10,331 nucleotides of DNA. It comes from SICV01 sp964372375. GTDB taxonomy: Archaea > Nanobdellota > Nanobdellia > Pacearchaeales > GW2011-AR1. The stretch spans positions 1 to 10,331 of the forward strand of contig CAYJQF010000022.1 of the NCBI GenBank assembly GCA_964372375.1, given 5' to 3'. Of this stretch, positions 1-7,231 are shown in pieces. The first letter of the stretch is position 1. The number at the start of each line of letters is the position of its first letter. The notes beneath the pieces are model-generated. The model had not been told where the DNA came from. It saw only the letters and a program-made list of their open reading frames with translations, and searched no databases. Position numbers and translations under genes: made by a program.

Positions 1-3000
1 GCATTCACATTATTTGCCTGGTCGGTAGTAGTCGCATTAAAGAAGTACAAGCCATCAGCTAAGTTGCTATAATTTACTAGGAAAGGCGAACTCGTGGAGC
101 TGTTGTTGGCAATCAAGGCAAAGCTGCGGTTATACAGACGTATACTAATGTTAGCAAGATGCTGGTCAACGCCTGTCACATTGATGGTAATATTATTTCT
201 ATTTACTACCGCTCCCGATGTTTCCGTCAAGACGCCAAAGGCAGTTGTGGGATTCGTTGCATCATACAAAATAGTATAATTCGTATTATTGAAGGCATAG
301 TTACTGGAACCATCTCCGGCTCTATAGTTCCAGTAGAACCGATTCTCATACGGCAATTGCACGGTTAAGTTTGTGCTGTTTGCAGTGCTCGTAATTGCAG
401 TCACAGTCGTATTGACCAGGCTATTGGTCTCATTCCAGAGATAGAGCGTGCTATTGGCTAATCCAAACGTATCAGTGAACGTCGCATTGAAACTGACATT
501 GGTCAAAGAAACTGCAGTAATCACTGTATTATTTGCTGGAGCTAAGAGGTTCACATTCGGAGGAATAGTATCAGTACTAATGGAAATCGTCCGCCGATCA
601 GTCTGGTTTTTATTAGCAAAAGAATCAACCGCATATGCAGTAACGTTATGTTGACTACTGCTTAAAGAAGTAAAGTTAGTACGGTATTGGTTAGCACTGG
701 CATTGTATAATGATTTAATCTCTTCGCCACTTAACGTCCTGTTGAAAAGAAGAATATCATCAATTGAGCCTTTCAGATAGGTACCACCTGCTTTCGCAAT
801 GCGAAGAACGCCACCACCTTCTCCAGCACCGCTTACATTGCCTAAAACTGCTCCATTTTTATAAACTATAAATCTATCACTTTGATTTCTTAGTAAGACA
901 TAATGCGTCCACGTCTGCAAAGGTATAGCTTCTGTAATCTGACCATTGTCACCAGGAACCGTTCTAAAATTAACAAGCCCATTCGACAAAAAGAAGATGC
1001 TCCAGTTCCAATTATTGCTGTTCCAAACATCGTCGCCTGCAACAACAGCAGGCCCATCAAGAGTTCCAGATGAATTATTGTAATAAACCCATACAGAAAC
1101 AGATTTCACTCGTGGACTATACGAATTCATATTAATATAATCATTGCCACCGTCAAAAGCAAGGGCGTTTCCAAAATAGCCGGTACCTTGAGAAGGTCCG
1201 CTGCTATCCACTGAACAGCTTGCTACTGAAGAGCATGAATTAATTCCTATTGAAGAGCAAGAACTTAATCCAGAACCAGCAATACAAGTGCTGCCGTCCC
1301 AACTACATTGTCCTCCAGTGTCATCGCAAATACCCTGCGCAACAATGTCTCCACAAGTGGAAGTTATGCTGCCTGAACAAATTGATGCTCCAGCAGCAGC
1401 ACTGCCGTTTTGGCTATAACTGCTCAAATCAACCAAGCCATTGGAAGCATTCAAGTCATCCATGCGCATCCACAAAGTCACTGTTCTATCAAGATCAGTA
1501 AAGACATAATGCGCAGGTGAATCATCAGTACTGCTTACATTCACGAAAATTGAAGTTGATGTCTGACTTGAACCGTTCGCTGGCGTGGGAGAAACAAAAC
1601 TGATATTGGGAGGTACATCAGGGTCAACCACATAATCAAAGTCAACACTGCCATTGACAATGCGTAAGTCAAAGGTGTCCTGGCTGCCTGATAAATTCAA
1701 TAAGAAAATCTGATACTTTCTATCTTCACTAATTGTACCAAAATCAGCAAGCACAGTAGACTGATTATATTCATACACCTGCACGGACGCATTAGTAGTG
1801 CTCTTTGCATAGATGGTAATATCCCTGCTTGCCGTCAAATTCGTCTCAAAGGTGACCCGCAGATAATGCTCAGCAGGAATCGTCGTAAAGTTATCGTCTC
1901 TGCTCTTCACAAAATCATACACATCTGCAATAAAGGTTCTATTCTCGTCTAAATGCAGCGCCTTGGTAATGTAAATAATCTCAAACGTCTGGTTGCTTAA
2001 ATGGGGAACAGTCCATTCAATGTAATCAATCTTGCTGTCATTATCAGTATCAGATACATTAAAAGCAACGAATGAATTATTCGTTACCCATTTCACTGCA
2101 ATACGCTGCTTACTGATAAGAGGAATAGTATTGGGTAAGGTAGTGTATGCAAGCACTTCAGTATAATTCAATTCGTCAGGAGCTGAGATAGTAACACGTT
2201 TGCCTGAAGCAAGCTGCTCTTCAGTACTCTCAGGAGCAGGCGTGTAATACTCAACTACATACTCGGTCGCATTGCTGGTTAAAAGAAGTGAAATATTGCC
2301 CACAGAAGTGTCAACTGCCTTTCCTGTTATCATGCTCTGCAGATACTTCCAAATACGAGGAGCGTGAGCAGATGAACTACCACTCAAAATAATATTGCCC
2401 GTGACCAACGTTGCCTCATTTTCATGCCTAACCTCCAGAGACGTTTCATGCCGGTTTTCATCAATGCTCTTCACGCTCACATTGCTCGCTTCAGCTGGCA
2501 ATGCAAGAGTAAGATTCTCAGGGGCAAGCAAGGAAATATTCTTTGTCCATTTCACCGGCTGTCCAAGGCGTATCGGCGCCCGTGCTGTATGTATCTGCAC
2601 ATTCGAATCTACAGATACGGTAAAAGCAGCAGACAGATTCTCTGCACCTTGGAAAGCAGTAACCGACACGCTGATGTTCCCTACTTGCAGTTCTTCCCCT
2701 TTGAGAACAAGCAGCTCAGCAGGAGCAGAACTAAGGTTACCCATGCTGACTGCGTATGAATCTGCCCCTTCAAAATATTCGGATAAATTGAGGCTGACTA
2801 TATTTCCAGGAGAGAGAGTAAGATTGGCAAATGCCTTGAGCTGCGCTAATGTTTTTTGCTTCTTAGTTATAACAGATGCATGCGCAGATGCAATAATAAC
2901 CTCTTGGTACGCGAGTGTAACCAGCATCGTACCAGATGCTGCCTTAATACCAAACGCAGAGAGATTCAGCTCAAAAGTATCCTGCTCATTCGTATGGTAG

Positions 3001-3665
3001 GATGCCCCAAATCCTGTTTCCGGTACCGCATACGTAGTAGATACTGTAATAGTATCTTCCTCTTCATGCACTGCCAGCACACTATCGGCAAGCGAATTAA
3101 TGCCGGCATGCACACTTCCCGGCACAAGCGCGACAGATTGGTTATGCAGCGAATAAGAAAAAGGCTTCTCCTTGCTTGCTAGCCCATCAACAACTTCTTC
3201 ACTTCCTGAAATGTTATTACCAGTTACAGGTAAGATCTCTTCTTTTTTTTCTATTTCAGCCCCATAACCAGTCTCTTTCTGTTCTTTTTCAGTCAGACGA
3301 AGCTGAAATGCCACTTCAGGATGCGTTTCTCTCATACCTGCTAAGCCATATCCCTCCCCATTTCCTTGAAGCGCAACACCGGCAGCATAATATGTGCCTT
3401 GTGACTTATTCTGAGTAAGGAGTGTATCCAAAGTCAAACTGACTGACTGATTACCCAATTGCACCAGCACCGAGCTTGCTGCGGGAATGAGTTCCCCTCC
3501 CTGTACTACAAAGCGGACACTGCCTTCAACTGCCGTGCCTGTTTCATAGCTTTCAGCAAGCGATAGTGCTGCCCTGCCAGTCAACAAAGGAGTAAAGATA
3601 ACACTAATCAAAGAAAGCGCAAGAAGTAGGAAGAACACGTACTCAAAGCGAAGCTGCTTTTTCAT
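1..3665 (-). CDS. large secreted multidomain surface protein (LamG plus Ig-like repeats), 3' end outside window
   Basis: At least 1221 codons are open without a stop, running off the left edge. Residues 1-31 form a signal peptide or membrane anchor (MKKQLR, hydrophobic 9-28). Residues 32-490 are beta-rich and unrecognised. Residues about 520-680 carry a domain I know from DPANN surface proteins (DTDNDSKIDYIEWTVPHLSN at 539-558, then ITKALHLDENRTFIADVYDF). Residues about 728-990 look like a LamG/concanavalin-like jelly roll (LAFDGGNDYINM, VYKNGAVLGN, SIDDILLFNRTLSGEEIKSLY). It is interrupted at 761-820 by an insert with eight Cys, the only Cys I see in the protein. Ig-like repeats follow from about 995. 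N-X-S/T sequons are dense, suggesting N-glycosylation. The start at 3665 is preferred over an in-frame ATG at 3677 because GGTG lies six bases before it. Likely role: adhesion or envelope coat; the ligand is unknown. Confidence 0.85.
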   Translation of the reverse strand, partial: MKKQLRFEYVFFLLLALSLISVIFTPLLTGRAALSLAESYETGTAVEGSVRFVVQGGELIPAASSVLVQLGNQSVSLTLDTLLTQNKSQGTYYAAGVALQGNGEGYGLAGMRETHPEVAFQLRLTEKEQKETGYGAEIEKKEEILPVTGNNISGSEEVVDGLASKEKPFSYSLHNQSVALVPGSVHAGINSLADSVLAVHEEEDTITVSTTYAVPETGFGASYHTNEQDTFELNLSAFGIKAASGTMLVTLAYQEVIIASAHASVITKKQKTLAQLKAFANLTLSPGNIVSLNLSEYFEGADSYAVSMGNLSSAPAELLVLKGEELQVGNISVSVTAFQGAENLSAAFTVSVDSNVQIHTARAPIRLGQPVKWTKNISLLAPENLTLALPAEASNVSVKSIDENRHETSLEVRHENEATLVTGNIILSGSSSAHAPRIWKYLQSMITGKAVDTSVGNISLLLTSNATEYVVEYYTPAPESTEEQLASGKRVTISAPDELNYTEVLAYTTLPNTIPLISKQRIAVKWVTNNSFVAFNVSDTDNDSKIDYIEWTVPHLSNQTFEIIYITKALHLDENRTFIADVYDFVKSRDDNFTTIPAEHYLRVTFETNLTASRDITIYAKSTTNASVQVYEYNQSTVLADFGTISEDRKYQIFLLNLSGSQDTFDLRIVNGSVDFDYVVDPDVPPNISFVSPTPANGSSQTSTSIFVNVSSTDDSPAHYVFTDLDRTVTLWMRMDDLNASNGLVDLSSYSQNGSAAAGASICSGSITSTCGDIVAQGICDDTGGQCSWDGSTCIAGSGLSSCSSIGINSCSSVASCSVDSSGPSQGTGYFGNALAFDGGNDYINMNSYSPRVKSVSVWVYYNNSSGTLDGPAVVAGDDVWNSNNWNWSIFFLSNGLVNFRTVPGDNGQITEAIPLQTWTHYVLLRNQSDRFIVYKNGAVLGNVSGAGEGGGVLRIAKAGGTYLKGSIDDILLFNRTLSGEEIKSLYNASANQYRTNFTSLSSSQHNVTAYAVDSFANKNQTDRRTISISTDTIPPNVNLLAPANNTVITAVSLTNVSFNATFTDTFGLANSTLYLWNETNSLVNTTVTAITSTANSTNLTVQLPYENRFYWNYRAGDGSSNYAFNNTNYTILYDATNPTTAFGVLTETSGAVVNRNNITINVTGVDQHLANISIRLYNRSFALIANNSSTSSPFLVNYSNLADGLYFFNATTTDQANNVN
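34..58 (-). repeat. 25-bp dispersed repeat, left copy
   Basis: Identical over 25 bases to 10136-10160. It encodes the same conserved part of the Ig-like repeat (DGLYFFNA) in both large surface-protein genes. A related but diverged copy lies near 9588-9612. The similarity continues at protein level on both sides. Confidence 0.8.
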
Positions 3666-3671
3666 ACTCTG

Positions 3672-3675
3672 CACC
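3672..3675 (-). promoter_or_regulatory. Shine-Dalgarno GGTG deciding the start at 3665
   Basis: The minus strand reads GGTG-CAGAGT-ATG, giving a six-base spacer to the ATG at 3665. The upstream in-frame ATG at 3677 is preceded only by an A-rich stretch with no pairing to the 16S 3' end. The protein from 3665 begins MKK, normal for a signal peptide. Starting at 3677 would add only four residues. Confidence 0.5.
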
Positions 3676-3720
3676 ATCTTTTTAATTACGAGGAAACCAC
3701 AAAAACGTATGTCGACGGAT

Positions 3721-3739
3721 GTTTATAAGGATTTCTTTG
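3721..3739 (-). promoter_or_regulatory. archaeal BRE/TATA promoter of the left-hand surface-protein gene
   Basis: Read on the minus strand this stretch is CAAAGAAATCC followed by TTATAAAC: a purine-rich BRE-like element directly before a TATA box (3721-3728). Transcription would be expected to start about 25 bases downstream, near 3698-3700. That leaves a leader of about 35 bases to the ATG at 3665. It is the best promoter-like sequence in the window and fits the fifth gene being transcribed separately from the four to its right. Confidence 0.55.
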
Positions 3740-3766
3740 CTGAGATATCGGCTGGATAACAGGAGA

Positions 3767-3780
3767 GGGCAGTGCTGCCC
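3767..3780. promoter_or_regulatory. 14-base inverted repeat upstream of the TATA box
   Basis: GGGCAG-TG-CTGCCC has six-base arms and a two-base centre. It lies about 40 bases upstream of the TATA box at 3721-3728. The core CAGTGCTG recurs at 3806-3813. The position would suit an activator or other regulator site. No T-run follows on the minus strand, so it is not a clear terminator of the gene at 3896. The rest of the intergenic stretch holds only a T5 run just after that gene's stop (3888-3892), a weak archaeal terminator candidate, and no RNA gene that I can see. Confidence 0.3.
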
Positions 3781-3895
3781 AAAAGAGAGTACAACAATAT
3801 TCAGACAGTGCTGCTGAAGGTAAAATACACAAAAGAGCGTATAAGGCTATTTCTTTTTATCCTGGAAAAGTGATATTATTTTCTGCCAAAAAGCG

Positions 3896-5965
3896 CTAGT
3901 GAAAAAGCCGCTTTGCCTGCTCCAAAACATGCCGTTGAAGCTGCGCCTTTCTCTTTTCGAGCTCCTTTTCCTTCGCAGCCAGAGCTTTCTGAACACGCTG
4001 CTCATACTCTTCCTGGAATTTCTGCCGTAAATACGCTTCTTTCTTCCCCAGTTCGCTCTGCAGCCTGCGTTCATACTGCTCCCGCTTCTTTTGCAACTGC
4101 TGTTGTACCTCAGCATGCAACTGCAATTTAACTGCCGCCACTTTCCTAGAAAACTGTTCATTGTGTACGTGCTCCTGCTCTTCCAGCTTCTGCTGCGCTT
4201 CTGCTTTCGCTCGAATAATCGCTCGTTGTTCCTCTTGAGAAAGCTTGTCAAAGGCACGGGCAAGTTTGCTCTTCTGCTCACGCAAGTCTGATTGCATAAG
4301 TCTTGTCCTCTCACGCTGCTGCGCCTCTCGAGCCATTACCGCTCGGACTTTTACTGCCAATTGAGCATGCGCTTGTTGTGCAAGTTTCTGCTTCAATTGC
4401 TGTGCTGCCAGTGCACGCGTATGCTCCTGCTGCCTTGCCAATGCAGCAAGCTTCTGCTTCAATTGCTGTGCCGTCTGAGCTTGAAGTCGTTTTCTATACT
4501 GAGCAAACCTGTCTGCTTGAGTTTTTCTATACTTTGCTAATTTCTGTTCATATCGCCGTTTGCTCCGCTCGATAATCGCCCGTTCATGTTGTGCTACCTG
4601 AGCAAGACGAGCCTTCAGCAGTCGCTCTTCTTGCTCTAATCGTGCTTTGCGTTGTAATGCACGTTTGTTCAAAGTATCTTCACGTGTCCGTAATTTCTCA
4701 ACATGCGATCTGACACTGACAACATTTGCATGCAATGCTTTGCGCTCCTTCTGTAATGCTTGTGTTTGTTCAAGAATGCGCCGGGTATGCTCCCGTTCCA
4801 AAGCAGCACGCTGTTGTGCCAGCTCTGTTGCTGCTTCCTGCCGTGTTTCAGCAACACGTTGGTGTAGTTCTTGGAAATAATGCTTCTTTGTCCTAGAAAG
4901 TTCTGCTACTTTCTTTTGCACCAGCGCCCGCTCATGAACTCGTGCCTGCTGCTCTTTTCCTTTAAGACGTGCCATTGCTTTTTCAAGCTGTGCGCGCTCT
5001 CGAATTAACTGAAATTGTACCTGTGTGTTCTTTCTTGTACGCTGCTCTTCATGTCGTTTCAAAACAGCCAGCCTTGCTGCAACATGCTTTTTTTCTAGGG
5101 AAAGTTTCTTCTGAACCTGCAACTTCTGTTTTAGAACGGAGGCGTGTAAATGCCTTTCTTTAGCAAGATAGGTGGACTCAAGCTGTGCAACCATCCGTCT
5201 GCGTTCAGCATGCAAGCGACGCACATGTTCACGCACCAAAGCAGTAACAAGCTGCTTCTCCTCCTCACGCAGGCGCTTTTGCAATTCCTTTTCAAACTGC
5301 TCCTTCACTTGGTGCCGTAATTCAACATGAAAACGCTCTTCATACTGCTTGTGAAGTCCAACAACCACTTCTTTATACTTTTCTTTAAACAAGCTCTCAC
5401 GTGCAGCTAAGTCGGAAGAGAGCTTTTCATCCATCGCCAGCTCTTTCTCTCTCAGTTTTTCAGTCAGCGAAGCTTTAATTTCTGAAACAAAATCATCAAA
5501 CTTTGAGTCAACGAGAATGCCTACCCCTGTATCAATTTTTACTTTAGCACTAGTTGTATGTTTCTCAAATGCTCTCCGCAATGCAGTAAGCTCAGACTCC
5601 AGCTTGGGAATCTCCTTAACTGAAGTAACTTCATCCTTAGAAAGTTGAGGTTTTCTCGACAGAGCTTTCTTATGCGCTAATAATTCCTCGAGCTCGTGCA
5701 TCTTACGGCGCATCTCAGTAGTTTGGTGCTCAAGTCTAGGAGTACTGTGCTTCTGCTCAATCTTCTTGCGGAGTGAAGCAATCTCTTTTATAATATGGGG
5801 TAGTGCTGCAACATCATGCAATCGCGCTCTGATAGAATTTGCTTCGCCTTCAAAGCCTTTAGTATCTAAGGAATTGAGCTCCTGCTTAAGTGCTTCAAGC
5901 TGGGCAATCTTTTCAGCAAATGCATCAAACTCTTTTTTTATTTCTTTTTTTGATGTATGTACCAT
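3896..5965 (-). CDS. long cytoplasmic coiled-coil rod protein
   Basis: 689 residues, rich in K, R, E, Q, A and L, with no signal peptide, no membrane segment, and no Cys or Trp that I can see. Residues 1-135 are helical with a few prolines. Residues 140-160 (VKIDTGVGILVDSKFDDFV) look like a short non-helical break. From residue 121 to the end there is no proline and very little glycine, so a nearly continuous helix of over 500 residues is expected. AQQLKQK recurs 22 residues apart (499-505 and 521-527), a hendecad-like period. There is no Walker A motif or other SMC/Rad50 ATPase head. It begins 35 bases after the membrane-protein gene at 6001, and GTGAG at 5974-5978 is a modest Shine-Dalgarno. 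I do not recognise a named family. A cytoskeletal or scaffold role at the membrane is inferred from shape and context only. Confidence 0.88.
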   Translation of the reverse strand: MVHTSKKEIKKEFDAFAEKIAQLEALKQELNSLDTKGFEGEANSIRARLHDVAALPHIIKEIASLRKKIEQKHSTPRLEHQTTEMRRKMHELEELLAHKKALSRKPQLSKDEVTSVKEIPKLESELTALRRAFEKHTTSAKVKIDTGVGILVDSKFDDFVSEIKASLTEKLREKELAMDEKLSSDLAARESLFKEKYKEVVVGLHKQYEERFHVELRHQVKEQFEKELQKRLREEEKQLVTALVREHVRRLHAERRRMVAQLESTYLAKERHLHASVLKQKLQVQKKLSLEKKHVAARLAVLKRHEEQRTRKNTQVQFQLIRERAQLEKAMARLKGKEQQARVHERALVQKKVAELSRTKKHYFQELHQRVAETRQEAATELAQQRAALEREHTRRILEQTQALQKERKALHANVVSVRSHVEKLRTREDTLNKRALQRKARLEQEERLLKARLAQVAQHERAIIERSKRRYEQKLAKYRKTQADRFAQYRKRLQAQTAQQLKQKLAALARQQEHTRALAAQQLKQKLAQQAHAQLAVKVRAVMAREAQQRERTRLMQSDLREQKSKLARAFDKLSQEEQRAIIRAKAEAQQKLEEQEHVHNEQFSRKVAAVKLQLHAEVQQQLQKKREQYERRLQSELGKKEAYLRQKFQEEYEQRVQKALAAKEKELEKRKAQLQRHVLEQAKRLFH
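4386..4471 (-). repeat. internal 20-bp direct repeat pair, 66-bp period, in the coiled-coil gene
   Basis: An identical 20-base stretch occurs at 4386-4405 and 4452-4471, offset by 66 bases (22 codons). It encodes AQQLKQK twice. The exact DNA identity suggests a fairly recent in-frame duplication of a 22-residue unit. Confidence 0.7.
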
Positions 5966-5977
5966 ATCTTCTTCTCA

Positions 5978-5991
5978 CTGGCCTAAGCCAG
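5978..5991. promoter_or_regulatory. short inverted repeat before the coiled-coil gene
   Basis: CTGGC-CTAA-GCCAG: five-base arms with a four-base loop, between the TATA-like element (5998-6005) and the ATG at 5965. It could be an operator over the start of transcription. If the transcript comes from further upstream it could be a small hairpin near the ribosome site. Such short repeats can also arise by chance. Confidence 0.25.
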
Positions 5992-5997
5992 GGGCGA

Positions 5998-6005
5998 TTT
6001 TTATA
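5998..6005 (-). promoter_or_regulatory. possible internal TATA box for the coiled-coil gene
   Basis: The minus strand reads GAAGGG-TATAAAAA across the last codons and stop of the membrane-protein gene. A start about 25 bases downstream (near 5975) would give a leader of roughly 10 bases before the ATG at 5965. It could let the coiled-coil gene be expressed apart from the genes before it. An A/T-rich stop context could also produce this match by chance. Confidence 0.35.
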
Positions 6006-7224
6006 CCCTTCGTTCTCCCCCATATTTGTGTTTCCACGAAGCGAGGAGAGAAGCCATTTCCTTTGCACTAAGCCCCTTCAGCTTATATTCCAAAGGCAGC
6101 GTGCTGTAACCTGCGCGCTTCCACATCGCAAGCTGCGTTTTCATAGCCATGACCTTGCCCTTCTTTTGTAGTTTCTTGAAGGTGATAAGCCGTTCCCGAT
6201 GCTTTTGCTTTAATGCTGAAAGTTTTTGCTGTATCTCCTTTTTAATCTCGTGCTCGAGCTTCCCCTTGGACTTTGCAATCTTTCCTTGAGCTGCAAGAAA
6301 CTGGCGCTGCGTTTTCAGCTCGCTGCCATTATATCTTCGTAAGTCTAAGATGAGATTATCCCGGTCATGCAGCAAATAGACAAAAAAGAATATCATGCCA
6401 AAGAAGAAAAGTATAATAACTGCTAAAACCGCAAAAAACTTCAGGTCAATATCATTGGAAAGGAATTTCTTCGCTTCCTGAGGAGCTGGTGCAACGGTAA
6501 ACAAATGGCCTGAAACGCCAACGGAGCTCTTATACCGTACCAGTGCAAAAAAGACGTACTCTCCTGTTTTCGCGCCTGCGGGAAAGTTCAGCGATTGGGT
6601 AAGTTGTGTCTGTTTATCGACTACAACAGTTTTAGTTTCAGAGCTTGCCACATTGCCTTCAATATCATAGACATAATATTCAACATCAACGGCAGTAGGA
6701 CCAAGGCCGGGCGTAGTTCCTCCCGACGTTAAGTCAAATATCTTAACTTGCGCAACTACTTTCTGTCCGGGAGAGATCGTAGCATACTGAGGTGGTATGT
6801 CCACATTTAAGTCAAAAAAGACATCCTTAGACTTTATTTCAAACACAACCGGCAACAGAGAAGTTTTTTGTCCGCTCTTTACTTTGATGCTGCCTGCATA
6901 GACTCCCGGCTTTACCGCTGAAGCGTCAAACGTCACGATAATGCTTTTGCTCTCGCCCGGCTGCAGCAAGAAGCGCGTTTCACCAAGAGTAACACCGGCA
7001 ACGCCGATTGTCTGCAAATCAAAAGCACCGCCAGACGTAGAAGAAATGGTGATCGAACGATTGACCGATTCTCCTTCATGTAACGCAATCTTTAACAATA
7101 GAGTATTAAGGTCAAAATCGCCTTCCGCATGAACTATTCCTGTTACACTCAAAGTAAAACAAATAAGTAGTATGACACTAATTCCTCTTTTCACCTGCAT
7201 AGAAGTATGTGCATGAGATACCAT
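6001..7224 (-). CDS. single-pass membrane protein: two Ig-like domains outside, basic helical tail inside
   Basis: 407 residues. Residues 1-33 are a signal peptide (hydrophobic 15-30, probable cleavage VHA/EG). Residues 34-131 and 132-246 form two beta-sandwich, Ig/ASH-like domains typical of archaeal surface proteins (LLQPGESKSIIVTFDA, KPGVYAGSIKV). Residues 261-285 are one very hydrophobic helix (FFAVLAVIILFFFGMIFFF). Residues 286-407 are a cytoplasmic tail with 31 K/R against 11 D/E, helical in its first part, ending in MWKRAGYSTLPLEYKLKGLS. The ectodomain parallels that of the gene before it (FEIKSKDVFFD here, LNVKSENFLFD there), so the two are paralogs. It starts seven bases after that gene's stop, with AGGT four bases before the ATG. 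A second Met at 7200 lacks a ribosome site. It probably links the surface to a cytoplasmic partner, possibly the coiled-coil protein encoded next. Confidence 0.88.
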   Translation of the reverse strand: MVSHAHTSMQVKRGISVILLICFTLSVTGIVHAEGDFDLNTLLLKIALHEGESVNRSITISSTSGGAFDLQTIGVAGVTLGETRFLLQPGESKSIIVTFDASAVKPGVYAGSIKVKSGQKTSLLPVVFEIKSKDVFFDLNVDIPPQYATISPGQKVVAQVKIFDLTSGGTTPGLGPTAVDVEYYVYDIEGNVASSETKTVVVDKQTQLTQSLNFPAGAKTGEYVFFALVRYKSSVGVSGHLFTVAPAPQEAKKFLSNDIDLKFFAVLAVIILFFFGMIFFFVYLLHDRDNLILDLRRYNGSELKTQRQFLAAQGKIAKSKGKLEHEIKKEIQQKLSALKQKHRERLITFKKLQKKGKVMAMKTQLAMWKRAGYSTLPLEYKLKGLSAKEMASLLASWKHKYGGERRV

Positions 7225-7231
7225 TTAAACC

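Noticed and set aside
2395..3000. 201-residue open frame on the plus strand
   Set aside because: It lies opposite the large surface-protein gene, has a Cys/Ser-rich composition typical of an antisense frame, and shows no recognisable domain.
3847..4314. 155-residue open frame on the minus strand in another phase
   Set aside because: It overlaps the 3' end of the coiled-coil gene, which has far more coherent composition. The Arg/Ser/Asn-rich product is a frame shadow.
3896..5965. SMC/Rad50-type ATPase
   Set aside because: No Walker A, signature or Walker B motif, and no globular head at either end.
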